Assembly: GCF_002812705.1 (NCBI RefSeq)
Contig: NZ_CP025030.1
Location: 3,224,001-3,288,000 of the forward strand
Source: Achromobacter spanius
GTDB taxonomy: Bacteria; Pseudomonadota; Gammaproteobacteria; Burkholderiales; Burkholderiaceae_B
Direction of reading: 5' to 3'
Length of the DNA stretch: 64,000 nt
Of this stretch, positions 30,371 through 38,981 are shown one piece after another. The translations under genes and the position numbers were made by a program. The notes under the pieces are model-generated. The model saw nothing but the letters and a program-made list of their open reading frames with translations. It did no database searches and had not been told where the DNA came from. Every line of letters starts with the position of its first letter. Positions within the stretch are counted from its first letter, which is position 1.

Positions 30371-30664
30371 TTACCGTGGGGCCATTCCCTTCCTGAGCTT
30401 GTCCGGCGCTTCCAGCAGCGATGACGCCAGGCCGTCGCGTTCTTGCACACAGGGCTCGTCGCGCAGGCTTTTCATGAAGTCGTCGTAGAGCTCGCCTGTG
30501 ACCCCTGCCGGCCGTTTGAAATCGCCGGATAGCTGATACGCGCGCAGCAACACTGAGCGCAGCCGTTTGACCTCCCAGAGCAGCGAGATCACATCGGAGT
30601 TCCAGGGCTGGCGCTCGCGGATGGTGCGAAGGTCGTCAAGGGTGAGGGGGGCTTTGAACGTCAT
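30371..30664 (-). CDS. Hypothetical protein (97 aa) behind a LexA-type box
   Basis: The protein starts MTFKAPLTLDDLRTIRERQPWN and is mostly helical and charged (DVISLLWEVKRLRSVLLRAYQL). It has no membrane segment or known motif. The start ATG 30664 lies only 9 bases from a 20-bp palindrome matching a LexA operator, so induction by DNA damage is likely. It is in the decayed mobile region after the tRNA, and small SOS-controlled genes are common in prophages. Function is unknown. Confidence 0.55.
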   Translation of the reverse strand: MTFKAPLTLDDLRTIRERQPWNSDVISLLWEVKRLRSVLLRAYQLSGDFKRPAGVTGELYDDFMKSLRDEPCVQERDGLASSLLEAPDKLRKGMAPR

Positions 30665-30673
30665 GGCGGAAAA

Positions 30674-30693
30674 TACTGTTTGTATATCCAGTA
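30674..30693 (-). promoter_or_regulatory. LexA-type SOS box
   Basis: The 20 bases TACTG-N10-CAGTA here fit the enterobacterial LexA operator pattern (TACTG, an AT-rich 10-base centre, CAGTA), with CTG and CAG exactly 10 bases apart. It sits just before the start codon of the 97-residue minus-strand gene, a position where repressor would block transcription or early elongation. Confidence 0.65.
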
Positions 30694-30812
30694 TATTCCA
30701 TCAAAAACGGGGACGTTCCTCGTTATCGCAACAAGTCCTGCGGCGGCGCGGATACGAGATGGTTGGTCGTCTTGACATGGCGAATGCCGGGTAATGCGAC
30801 GCGCCAACGGAA

Positions 30813-30916
30813 GAGCGCCCCAGCTCAAGATGAGTCTGAGGCGCTCCTGCCCGGCTTCGCACGCGATGGGTGTCAGACAGCCCGGCAACTCAAATCTACT
30901 GCTGTGAAAACCCATC
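30813..30916. other. Cluster of inverted repeats, possible structured RNA
   Basis: Two neighbouring hairpins can be drawn: GAGCGCC (30813-30819) with GGCGCTC (30840-30846), and GATGGGT (30865-30871) with ACCCATC (30910-30916), the latter enclosing ACAGC/GCTGT (30877-30881 and 30901-30905). No known riboswitch pattern was recognised, and no gene is supported in 30694-31153. Confidence 0.3.
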
Positions 30917-30988
30917 GGCAATAGGGAAAACCCCAGAAAATGAAAGGGTTACAAGAATCTTGAGTGGGGCACATCCACTCATTGCATG

Positions 30989-31022
30989 AACCCTTCGTTG
31001 CCGACGGCGCGAAGGGTTTTTT
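30989..31022 (+). terminator. Intrinsic terminator upstream of the Tad operon
   Basis: AACCCTTCG (30989-30997) pairs with CGAAGGGTT (31010-31018) and is followed by TTTTTT. It isolates the pilus operon from the decayed region to the left. A smaller hairpin GAGTGG/CCACTC (30962-30980) precedes it. Confidence 0.8.
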
Positions 31023-31153
31023 CTTGCCAGCTCGTCACCTTCTCACGCACGTCAAGATCGCGGGATCTTTTTGCCCACCTCGGCATGCGCGAATTGTGGC
31101 GGTCAGGTGCCAAGCCGACACTGACGCTTCATTCAACGCATCGGAGAGCAGAA

Positions 31154-31420
31154 ATGTGGAGCAGTCGAAAACGGCAATTGGGCCAAGGTATGACGGAATA
31201 CATCGTTGTCGTGGCGCTGGTCGCGGTGGCGGCCATTGCCGTCTATCAGTACTTCGGCCAGGTGGTGCGTTCACAAACCGCCGCCATGGCACGAGAGCTT
31301 GCCGGGGAAGATGGCGGCACGCAGACGCGCGCGGCACAGCAGGCGGCTCAGAAGGCTGCGGCTCAGGCCAAGGCTAGGTCGCTCAAGTCCTTTACCGGCA
31401 ACGCCTCGGACGCGAAGTGA
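31154..31420 (+). CDS. Flp-type (type IVb) pilin or pilin-like protein
   Basis: The 88-residue protein begins MWSSRKRQLG, then QGMTEYIVVVALVAVAAIAVY. A prepilin-type cleavage site is visible with G10 at -1, E15 at +5 and Y16 at +6, followed by a hydrophobic helix as in Flp pilins. The C-terminal half is unusual: long and Ala/Gln/Lys-rich (TRAAQQAAQKAAAQAKARS), with no second hydrophobic part. GGAGA at 31143-31147 supports ATG 31154. As the first gene of the Tad operon it is probably the main pilin, although a minor pilin cannot be excluded. The stop overlaps the next start (TGATG). Confidence 0.75.
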   Translation: MWSSRKRQLGQGMTEYIVVVALVAVAAIAVYQYFGQVVRSQTAAMARELAGEDGGTQTRAAQQAAQKAAAQAKARSLKSFTGNASDAK

Positions 31421-32850
31421 TGACGCAGATGCGTATGCCTCCCGACCTTCAGCATGGCCAGGCATTGGTGCTGGGCATGATGATCGTGTCTGTCGCGGCG
31501 GCATCCCTGGTTGTGCTCTACAACCTGGGTCAAACGGCGGAAGGCCGTATGCGCTTGACCCATGCGGCGGATGCCGCCGCCTACAGCGGCGCGCTTGAGC
31601 AAGCGCGCACACTTAATGCCCTTGCTTATGTGAACCGTACGCAGATTGCGCATCAAGTCGCCATGGCGCACCTGGTCACCTTGGCAGCCGCCGCGCAGTA
31701 CGGCCGCACCATGCACGCTCAACGTACCCGGGGCAACCCGCCTGCCGGCTTGATCGCCATGCTGTTCGGTCCGGATATGGGGCTTGCTTATCGGGCAGGG
31801 CGGGCATTGCCCGATGCTGAGTCGCGGTTGGCAAGCGCGTTTGCGCAACATGACTACGTTGTGCATCGGGTGTTGGAAGCGGCGGCGGCCTCGGCCATGA
31901 CGGGGCTGTCGGCCTCGCGCGATCGCATCATGCGCAAGGTCCTGGAGGCCAACATGACTGATCCGGGTTCGGATCAGGAGTCGGGTTGGGATTCGGGCAA
32001 GTCGCCGCGTGCGCGGGGTCTTACCTTGCATCTGCTGTCGGATGCGTGGCCCGGGTTCGCCGAGCGCCGTGTCGCTACGCGCAAAGCAGGGTTGCGGCCA
32101 GCAGTGGAACAGGCGGCCGACCGCTACGGATATCTGCAAAAGCGCAATGCCACACGTCGTAATCCCTGGCCCGTCAGCAAGCGCTGCCCGTTGAATCGGC
32201 ATGAGTTGCGCCGCCGTGGTTCGACCTGGCTTGGGCCCGATGGGCGTTGGGGCGCTTTGGACACGCAGTCGTTTCATGCGCTGCGATCCAATCGATGGAT
32301 CGGCTGCTATTACCGTGAATACGCAATGGCCTGGGGCACGGCGCAGGGTCAGAAGTCCAAGACGCCAGATGGCGTGGACTACGTGGATGAGCCGCCCGCG
32401 GACTTTTCCCAAGAGGACTTTTGGCGCTGGGTGGAACAGTCCACCGCGTGGGACATCTTCAGCGGCGTGACCAACCCCATGGCAAATTCCTATGCGATGG
32501 CGTCCGCGCAGCGTTGGCCCGGCAAAGGCTTGCCGGCTTACCGCGAAGTCCAGGCATCGCGCTTGCAAGAGCGGTTGCGTTTTGCTGTGCGCGTGCGTTG
32601 GTCTGGCTCCGTGCTGAAGACCACCGATGCGGCCAGCGTGTTGGCGTCGCCGACGGGCATCTTTCGTTATGCCGCCCTGGGGCAGTCTGGCGGGATCACC
32701 GTGACCAGTGCCGCCGAAACGTATTTCTTGCGGCCTGAGCAGCGTGCGGATCGCCGTGAAGAACTGGCCACCTTGTTTCGACCTTACTGGCAGGCACGTC
32801 TCTCGGCGGTTACGCGCGCAGAGGCCTCGCATGCGCGGAGCGCACCATGA
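31420..32850 (+). CDS. TadG-like pilus assembly protein
   Basis: The 476-residue protein has a short positive N terminus, then LQHGQALVLGMMIVSVAAASLVVLYNLGQ, a TadE/TadG-type membrane segment. AADAAAYSGALEQARTLNALAYVNR follows, which is usual in Flp pilus assembly TadG proteins. The remainder is a large periplasmic part without a von Willebrand MIDAS motif that I can see. ATG 31420 overlaps the pilin stop by one base. It probably anchors or guides pilus assembly at the inner membrane. Confidence 0.75.
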   Translation: MTQMRMPPDLQHGQALVLGMMIVSVAAASLVVLYNLGQTAEGRMRLTHAADAAAYSGALEQARTLNALAYVNRTQIAHQVAMAHLVTLAAAAQYGRTMHAQRTRGNPPAGLIAMLFGPDMGLAYRAGRALPDAESRLASAFAQHDYVVHRVLEAAAASAMTGLSASRDRIMRKVLEANMTDPGSDQESGWDSGKSPRARGLTLHLLSDAWPGFAERRVATRKAGLRPAVEQAADRYGYLQKRNATRRNPWPVSKRCPLNRHELRRRGSTWLGPDGRWGALDTQSFHALRSNRWIGCYYREYAMAWGTAQGQKSKTPDGVDYVDEPPADFSQEDFWRWVEQSTAWDIFSGVTNPMANSYAMASAQRWPGKGLPAYREVQASRLQERLRFAVRVRWSGSVLKTTDAASVLASPTGIFRYAALGQSGGITVTSAAETYFLRPEQRADRREELATLFRPYWQARLSAVTRAEASHARSAP

Positions 32851-33476
32851 TGCAGAGGGATAGGTACCCCCGCTTTCCCGCGCGGCAACAAGGGCAGGCG
32901 ATCGTCGAGGCCTTGCTGATGCTGCCGCTGATGGCAGTGCTGGTTTGGGCGGTGTCCTGGGTCGGCGGGCTGCAGTTTTCGGCGCAACAGTTGTCGCAGG
33001 CCAGCCGCAAGACAGCGATGTCCGGCGCGCTGGGTCAGCCCCTGGCGCCAGCGCATTCGATGGTTGCCGCCGGACAGCGCCAACGGGTCCTTGAGCTGCC
33101 CGGCATCGCGCCGCCGAACATGTCTGTATTGCAAGGCGAATGGTTTGGTGTGGGCCTGCGCCTGCTGTCGGTGCACGCGCGCTCGATGCCTTCGCGGAAG
33201 GGGCAAGCGCCGATCATTGCACGACATGCGCATGTGGCGATCGGTGCCGGCCATGCACGCGGAGACGCCGACGCGCGCCGCCGTATTGGCAATGCACCGA
33301 CTGCATGGCGTCAGGTTGAACGGGTGTCGCTTGCGCAGGCGCGGCGAGTCGGGCCTGCCACACGGCGCATGGACGGCCCCTGGAGGCGGGCCGCGCTACA
33401 GACCGATTGGCTGTCGGCGTGGGCAGATGTGGTGCCGCCCGACCGGTTGGGAACACGTAAAGGACGAAAGCCATGA
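32847..33476 (+). CDS. TadE-like pseudopilin
   Basis: A 209-residue protein with RQQGQAIVEALLMLPLMAVLVWAVSWVGG near the N terminus, the TadE-type signal: a glycine, a glutamate five or so residues on, then a hydrophobic helix. TadE and TadF are pseudopilins needed for Flp pilus production and are matured by the prepilin peptidase. The rest is basic and Arg-rich, with no further domain seen. It overlaps the gene before it by ATGA and the one after it by ATGA, indicating tight coupling. Confidence 0.7.
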   Translation: MMQRDRYPRFPARQQGQAIVEALLMLPLMAVLVWAVSWVGGLQFSAQQLSQASRKTAMSGALGQPLAPAHSMVAAGQRQRVLELPGIAPPNMSVLQGEWFGVGLRLLSVHARSMPSRKGQAPIIARHAHVAIGAGHARGDADARRRIGNAPTAWRQVERVSLAQARRVGPATRRMDGPWRRAALQTDWLSAWADVVPPDRLGTRKGRKP

Positions 33477-34195
33477 ATGCGTACTCAATGACTTCGATTC
33501 GCCGGACTAGGCCCGCGGTCGTCCGTTTGTATCGTCCCTTGGCGGTGATGATGTGGCTTGCGAGTGTGGCGGGCCCCTGCGTCGCGCAGCCCTCGCAGTC
33601 CGCAACGACAGCCCCGGCATCCTTGAGCCGGCTGCGCTTGCCGGAAGGGTCCACCCATGCCTTGCTGGCCGACCGCGTGTGGCTTCATGGCTACCCCGCC
33701 CAAGTGTTGGTGTTTGACGCACCAACAGATACCCGTGCCGTGGTCCGCGCGTTGGTGGATCAGCAGCCCGGCTTGTCCGATTTGAATGTGCTGCCGGGTC
33801 ATCTGATCCTGTCTGGCTGGATCGATGACCAGCAATGGGTGGCGCAAATGCAAAACGTCGGCCCGAGCCGGACTATCGGCACGGTGTCTGCGCTGCGCAT
33901 GTCGGCTCCTCCAAACCCTGTGGCGCCCGCCTGGCTGCCAGAGGGCGCACGGCTGCGCCTTGATTTTGCCGTGATGGAGGCGGGCGTCAAAGTGTGGGAG
34001 CGCATTTGGCAACATGGCTTGCCGCCTTCTCGGATAACACCCTTGTTAAAAGCGGCCTTGTTGCGCGACGGCTGGCGCCTTGAAGCAGACGACGGTGCTT
34101 CCCAGTCATGGGCGCGCGCAGACCAACGCATGCAGGTGTCGGTGGTGCCCTTGGATGCGGGCAGCGGCCTGCGGGTCAGAAGGTGGGTGCCATGA
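33473..34195 (+). CDS. Tad-locus exported protein of unknown function
   Basis: This 240-residue protein has a signal peptide (hydrophobic PLAVMMWLASVAGPCVAQP, cut probably after AQ or A). The mature part is without a motif I know; LADRVWLHGYPAQVLVFDAPTDTRAVV and GHLILSGWIDDQQWVAQM suggest a small alpha/beta periplasmic domain. It overlaps both neighbours by ATGA. Its place between tadE-like and cpaB genes points to a role in pilus assembly in the periplasm. Confidence 0.6.
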   Translation: MNAYSMTSIRRTRPAVVRLYRPLAVMMWLASVAGPCVAQPSQSATTAPASLSRLRLPEGSTHALLADRVWLHGYPAQVLVFDAPTDTRAVVRALVDQQPGLSDLNVLPGHLILSGWIDDQQWVAQMQNVGPSRTIGTVSALRMSAPPNPVAPAWLPEGARLRLDFAVMEAGVKVWERIWQHGLPPSRITPLLKAALLRDGWRLEADDGASQSWARADQRMQVSVVPLDAGSGLRVRRWVP

Positions 34196-35046
34196 AGGCC
34201 GCACTGATGCATGGTGTTTCCCGGCTGCGCCGCGCGGGCGTGTATGGCCTGGCGTTGATGGCCGGTCTGCTGTCGGCATGGGCCGTGCGCGAGCACGTGC
34301 AGCAACGGGTAGAGGCGTTGGAAGCCGAGGCCCGCACACCGGTTGTCGAGCGTCTGGTGGCCGCCTATGACCTTGCCGCGGGCACGCGGCTGGAAGAGGC
34401 TGACGTGGCGGTCCGCGAAATTCCGGCGCAGTGGGCGTCTTCCGCCAGCCTGGATCCGCTGGCGTTGAACAGCTTGCTTGGCGGCACCTTGGTGGCGGAT
34501 GTGGTTCATGGCGAACCTTTGCTGAAGTCACATCTGACTTTCTCCATGCCGGCCCCCGCCCTGGCATCCCGATTGCGTTCGGGCCAACGGGCGCTGACTG
34601 TCGCCGCGGCTGACCTCGGCGGGCTGGCCGATATGCTGCGTGCCGGCGATTTGATCGACATCTACGTGACCTTTCCTCATCACCAAAAAGAGCTCACCGT
34701 GCCTTTGCTGCAGGGTATGCGTGTGCTGACGGTTGGCGCCGGGGCCGATGAAGAGGGGGCGGCAAGTGGTGCCGGCAGCATTACGCTTGCCGCCGATCCA
34801 GACCAAGCCATGAAGTTTGTCGCTGCCAGGCAGGCGGGCTCGCTGACGGCCATGCTGCGACATCGCGACGATGAGGCGGCCGTTGCCGAATCCACTCAGA
34901 CGGATCTGGCCTCGCTCATCGGATTGGCGCCGGAACCCGCGCCTGCTCCCGGCGTAACGATCTTGTACGGGGACCGCATGCAGGTGCAATCGCCTGTTCC
35001 TACAGACGCCGCCGCAATGGTGGGTAGTGCATCGGAGCGGCCATGA
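34192..35046 (+). CDS. cpaB: Flp pilus assembly protein CpaB/RcpC
   Basis: CpaB (RcpC) is a periplasmic protein anchored in the inner membrane that helps connect the secretin to the pilus machine. The 284-residue product has one N-terminal membrane segment (GVYGLALMAGLLSAWAV), then an SAF-like domain (VAAYDLAAGTRLEEADVAVREIP) and the RcpC region (RALTVAAADLGGLADMLRAGDLIDIYVTF). The start ATG 34192 follows AGGTGGG and overlaps the upstream stop by ATGA. An upstream in-frame start at 34108 lies inside the previous gene. Confidence 0.88.
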   Translation: MKAALMHGVSRLRRAGVYGLALMAGLLSAWAVREHVQQRVEALEAEARTPVVERLVAAYDLAAGTRLEEADVAVREIPAQWASSASLDPLALNSLLGGTLVADVVHGEPLLKSHLTFSMPAPALASRLRSGQRALTVAAADLGGLADMLRAGDLIDIYVTFPHHQKELTVPLLQGMRVLTVGAGADEEGAASGAGSITLAADPDQAMKFVAARQAGSLTAMLRHRDDEAAVAESTQTDLASLIGLAPEPAPAPGVTILYGDRMQVQSPVPTDAAAMVGSASERP

Positions 35047-36419
35047 GACGCATCGCATTCATCCTGAGCGCAATCACGCTTGCGCTGACGTCTACCACGG
35101 CCACCGCCAGCACCTCAAATGAGCCGCAGGCGCTGGAGTTGCAGGTGGGTGAAACCCGGGTGCTGCCGCACCCCGGCGTGAAACGAGTGGCCATTGGAAA
35201 CGGGCAGGTGTTGAGCGCCGTTGCGACAGAAGGCCGGGATGTCGTGATTTTTGCCCGCGCCGAAGGCGTGTCGTCTGTGCACGTCTGGGCGGCCGGGGGC
35301 AAACCGAAAGCCTATGACCTGCGCGTTGTTGCCGCCGGCGCGCCGCGTTTGCGGGCAGAGGTCGAGTCGCTGCTTGCCCGTATTCCCGGCGCGCGCAGCA
35401 CCACGGTGGGAGGGCGTATCGTGATCGAAGGCGACGATTTGTCCGACGACGACCGGGCACGCATTGCCGCCTTGGCCGAACGCTATCCCGCCATCCTGGA
35501 CTTCACGGGGCAAGTGGGATGGGACCGCATGGTACTGCTTGATGTGCAGGTTGTTGAAATTCCCACATCGCGAATGCGCGAGTTCGGCCTGCGCTGGGAC
35601 GGGGTGACTCAGGGCGGTGCAAATGCCGGCCTGGCTTGGGATGCAGGCTCGCGGGGGCGCATGACCCGACCCGGCGAATCCTTCATCGAGACCGCTGGGC
35701 CGGTGTCGGCCGCCGCGGGTTACTTCGGGGTAAATGCCTTGCTGTCCGCCCGCATCGCCGCGCTGGCGCAAAGTGGTGAAGCCGTCATGCTGGCGCAGCC
35801 GCAACTACTGGCGCGCAGCGGCGCCAGCGCCACGTTTCTGGCCGGTGGCGAGGTTCCCTACACATCGACCGATTCCCGTGGCAATCCGACCACCTTGTTC
35901 AAACCGTATGGCGTGTCACTCAACATCACGCCGCGCATCGACCGAAACGGCGTGATCCGGTCGTTGATCGAAGTCGAGGCAAGTTCCGTCGACACGTCGC
36001 TAAGCGTGGCGGGTGGCCCGGCCTTGCGGACGAGGCGGGCTTCCACCGAATTCAACGTCAGATCGGGCAATACGCTGGTCATCGGGGGCTTCTTGTCGCG
36101 AGAGCAAGGCCGGGAGATCAATGGCCTGCCTTGGTTGCAGAACATTCCCATTCTCGGGGCCTTGTTCTCGTCGCGTCGCTTTCAGCAGCGCGAAACCGAG
36201 CTGGCCATCTTTGTGACGCCCAAGATTGTGTCGCAAAGCGAGCCCGCCATGCAGGATCGGGTGCGGCGCGGACGAGGGGTGTTGGACACGACGTTTCCAG
36301 AGCCGCCGCGCCTGGGCACCGCAACGCCCGTCGCCGTCGACGCTTGGGATCCCTATGCCGGCGCAGGCTCGCAGTGGGTATCCCGCGATGACTTCCCCCA
36401 GTCGCCACATCAAGAGTGA
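35043..36419 (+). CDS. cpaC: Flp pilus secretin CpaC/RcpA
   Basis: CpaC forms the outer-membrane ring through which the Flp pilus passes. The 458-residue protein has a signal peptide (RRIAFILSAITLALTSTTATAS), an N-terminal pilus-and-secretin domain (LELQVGETRVLPHPGVKRVAIG) and a BON-like part. The secretin core shows AQPQLLARSGASATFLAGGEVPY, GVSLNITPRI and VIGGFLSREQGREINGLPWL. No lipobox is seen, so a pilotin may not be used. ATGA overlap with cpaB. Confidence 0.93.
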   Translation: MRRIAFILSAITLALTSTTATASTSNEPQALELQVGETRVLPHPGVKRVAIGNGQVLSAVATEGRDVVIFARAEGVSSVHVWAAGGKPKAYDLRVVAAGAPRLRAEVESLLARIPGARSTTVGGRIVIEGDDLSDDDRARIAALAERYPAILDFTGQVGWDRMVLLDVQVVEIPTSRMREFGLRWDGVTQGGANAGLAWDAGSRGRMTRPGESFIETAGPVSAAAGYFGVNALLSARIAALAQSGEAVMLAQPQLLARSGASATFLAGGEVPYTSTDSRGNPTTLFKPYGVSLNITPRIDRNGVIRSLIEVEASSVDTSLSVAGGPALRTRRASTEFNVRSGNTLVIGGFLSREQGREINGLPWLQNIPILGALFSSRRFQQRETELAIFVTPKIVSQSEPAMQDRVRRGRGVLDTTFPEPPRLGTATPVAVDAWDPYAGAGSQWVSRDDFPQSPHQE

Positions 36420-36423
36420 TGCC

Positions 36424-38127
36424 ATGCTCGACATCGAAATGACATTTGAAGATTCCGGCGTTCGCCGACAGTTCGCGCCGGCGCCGGTGCTGATCGGACG
36501 GGGCTCCCAGTGCGGCTTGCGTATTGTCAATTGGCGAGTGGGGCGGCAGCATGCCCGCTTGCTTCGTCAGGACGACGATATCGTCCTGGAGGATCTGGGT
36601 ACCTTGGCCGGCACCCTGGTGAACGGAACAAGAGTGGTGCGTCATGCGCCGGTCTTGCCCGACGACGATATCCTGATAGGTCCTTGCCGCTTGCGCGTAC
36701 GGTGGGCAGCGCCGGACGATGCCGCACCGGCTCAGGCCTTCGCTGTAGCTGTTGCGCCCGCATCATCGGACGCGGCCGTGCAGGCCCCGGCTGAGACGGC
36801 TTCGCCCTCGATGGCCACGACACCGCTGCCGCCTATTGCGCCACAGCGCTTGCAAGCGCGTCGGCGTTTGCACGCGGCCTTGCTCGACGCGCTGGACCTG
36901 CGCCGGCGCGACGTCGCGGGCATGAGCGACGGCACGTTACGCGCCGAAGCCGAGCGCCTGCTGACGCATATCGTCGCGTCGGACGTCGATTTGTCCGACG
37001 ATGCGGCCAAGCAGGCCTTGTGCAGAGAGGTGCTGGACGAAGCCGTGGGGTTGGGACCCTTGGAGCCACTGCTGGCGGCGCCCGACATCACCGAGATCAT
37101 GGTCAACCGTTATGACGAGATCTATGTGGAACGCGCGGGGCGGCTTTGGCGACACCCCGCCGCATTCACCAGCGAACAATCGGTGCGTTGGGTGATCGAA
37201 CGCATCGTCACGCCACTGGGCCGTCGCATCGACGAAAGCTCGCCCATGGTTGACGCACGCTTGCCCGATGGCTCGCGCGTGCACGCCATCATTCCCCCGG
37301 TGGCGATGAAAGGCGCCAGCTTGACCATCCGAAAGTTTCCGCAGCGGCGGCCCCAGATGTCCGATCTGATCGCGGCGGCGTCCTTAAGCGAGGCCATGGC
37401 GCGATTCCTGGCGCTATGCGTCAGGATGCGCAAAAACCTGGTTGTGTCCGGCGGCACGGGCTCGGGCAAAACGACCTTGCTGAACATCTTGTCCAACGAA
37501 ATCCCCGATGGCGAGCGGGTCGTCACTATTGAGGACGCCGCCGAGTTGCGGCTGAATCACGATCATCTGGTGGCCCTGGAAGCGCGTCCCGCTAACCAGG
37601 AGGGCAGGGGGCATATCGCCATACGCGAGCTGGTACGCAACGCGCTGCGCATGCGGCCGGACCGTATCGTCGTCGGGGAGTGCCGTGGCGCCGAAGCGTT
37701 CGACATGTTGACGGCCATGAACACGGGCCACGAGGGCTCGTTGACAACCTTGCACGCGAACTCACCTCGCGATGCCTTGGGCCGGCTGGAATCGATGATC
37801 CTGATGGCGGGCCTGGATTTGCCCTTGTCCGCCGTGCGCGAACAGATCGCCGCCAGCGTTGAACTTGTGGTGCAGCAGGCCCGCCTGGCGGACGGCCGTC
37901 GAGTCGTGACGTCGATCGTCGAAGTCGCGGGGATGGAAAGCGGGCGCATACAACTGCAGGAGCTATTCCGATTTGACCGGACGGCGGGGTTCAAGGGGTG
38001 CGGAGCGTTGCCCGGCTTTTCGCAGGGCTGGTCTGACGATGGGGTATCGATGGATCCGGCGTGGTTCACCGAAACATCGACGCCGAAGGGGGCGCCTTCG
38101 TCCAAGTCTGAACCGGGGTTTTCATGA
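36424..38127 (+). CDS. cpaF: FHA-domain CpaF/TadA pilus ATPase
   Basis: This is the secretion ATPase that powers Flp pilus assembly. It is unusual in carrying a forkhead-associated (FHA) domain in residues about 1-100 (LIGRGSQCGLRIVNWRVGRQHARLL, then GTLAGTLVNGTRV), which in general binds phosphothreonine. A Pro/Ala-rich linker leads to the CpaF domain, with Walker A GGTGSGKTT near residue 343, VTIEDAAELRLNHDH and the His-box TGHEGSLTTLHANSPRD. The length is 567 residues. Upstream in-frame starts back to 36226 fall within cpaC. It follows cpaC by 4 bp and overlaps tadB by ATGA. Confidence 0.92.
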   Translation: MLDIEMTFEDSGVRRQFAPAPVLIGRGSQCGLRIVNWRVGRQHARLLRQDDDIVLEDLGTLAGTLVNGTRVVRHAPVLPDDDILIGPCRLRVRWAAPDDAAPAQAFAVAVAPASSDAAVQAPAETASPSMATTPLPPIAPQRLQARRRLHAALLDALDLRRRDVAGMSDGTLRAEAERLLTHIVASDVDLSDDAAKQALCREVLDEAVGLGPLEPLLAAPDITEIMVNRYDEIYVERAGRLWRHPAAFTSEQSVRWVIERIVTPLGRRIDESSPMVDARLPDGSRVHAIIPPVAMKGASLTIRKFPQRRPQMSDLIAAASLSEAMARFLALCVRMRKNLVVSGGTGSGKTTLLNILSNEIPDGERVVTIEDAAELRLNHDHLVALEARPANQEGRGHIAIRELVRNALRMRPDRIVVGECRGAEAFDMLTAMNTGHEGSLTTLHANSPRDALGRLESMILMAGLDLPLSAVREQIAASVELVVQQARLADGRRVVTSIVEVAGMESGRIQLQELFRFDRTAGFKGCGALPGFSQGWSDDGVSMDPAWFTETSTPKGAPSSKSEPGFS

Positions 38128-38969
38128 TCTGGCTGGCGGCGGCGGGCGCAATGTGCTGCGCGGCAGTGTTGGTGCTGCATGCCCAGGCCTGGTTTGCGCC
38201 GGCGTTGCGCCGCTACCGGGAGCTTTACACGCAAGACGCGGGAGTCCGGCTTAGCGAGGTGTTCCTGTTCATCGACCCCGCACAGTTGTGGCTGGCGGCG
38301 GTCGCCTGCGCGGCGCTGTCGGCGGCGTTGGTTTTTTCGTTGACGGGCAGTGGCATCCTGGCGGCGTTGCTTGCCGGGTTGGCGTCCCGAGCGCCTCGCA
38401 TGACGGTTGAGATGCTGCGGCGCAGACGGGCGCGCCGTTTCGAACAGCAATTGCCAATGGCCTTGTTGATGCTGGCCTCGGCATTACGCGCAGGGGTCGC
38501 ACTGCCCACGGGCTTGCGCCATGTGGTTGAGCAGAGCGGCGCACCGCTGGCCCAGGAATTTGGCTTGATGCTGCGGGAACAGCGCTTGGGCGTGCCGTGG
38601 GACGCGGCGCTAGGGAATTTGCAGTCGCGGATGCCCGCCGACTCCACTTCGCTGGTGGTGGCCGCCATGCGTATTGCAGCACAGACCGGCGGCAACCTGG
38701 CCGAGGCGCTGGAGAGCATTGCGCAAACCTTGCGCGCGCGCTTGCAATTACAGGCGAAGCTGCAGGCGCTGACATCCCAAGGGCGTTTGCAAGCTTGGAT
38801 AGTGGGCGCGTTGCCCTTGGTGTTGCTTGCCGTGTTGAATGAGCTTGAACCCGACATCATGGGCTTGCTGTGGCACACGCCCATGGGGTGGGGCGTGCTT
38901 GCGATGGTGGCCGTACTGGAAACGGCGGGTGTGTTGCTGATCCGGCGCATTGTCCGGATCGAGCTCTAA
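38124..38969 (+). CDS. tadB: Tad pilus inner-membrane platform protein TadB
   Basis: TadB is a type II secretion F-domain protein that with TadC forms the inner-membrane platform on which the ATPase acts. The 281-residue product has membrane segments at the N terminus, around 55-85 and in the C-terminal third (LQAWIVGALPLVLLAVL, WGVLAMVAVLETAGVLLI). The T2SSF domain is in the middle (QQLPMALLMLASALRAGVALPTGLRHVVEQ). ATGA overlap with cpaF; a 12-bp gap with AGGAGGGGG leads to tadC. Confidence 0.9.
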   Translation: MIWLAAAGAMCCAAVLVLHAQAWFAPALRRYRELYTQDAGVRLSEVFLFIDPAQLWLAAVACAALSAALVFSLTGSGILAALLAGLASRAPRMTVEMLRRRRARRFEQQLPMALLMLASALRAGVALPTGLRHVVEQSGAPLAQEFGLMLREQRLGVPWDAALGNLQSRMPADSTSLVVAAMRIAAQTGGNLAEALESIAQTLRARLQLQAKLQALTSQGRLQAWIVGALPLVLLAVLNELEPDIMGLLWHTPMGWGVLAMVAVLETAGVLLIRRIVRIEL

Positions 38970-38981
38970 CAGGAGGGGGTA

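Noticed and set aside
30661..30921. 86-residue minus-strand frame over the inverted repeats
   Set aside because: Overlaps the LexA-type box and the hairpins, lacks a ribosome-binding site and has no recognisable feature.
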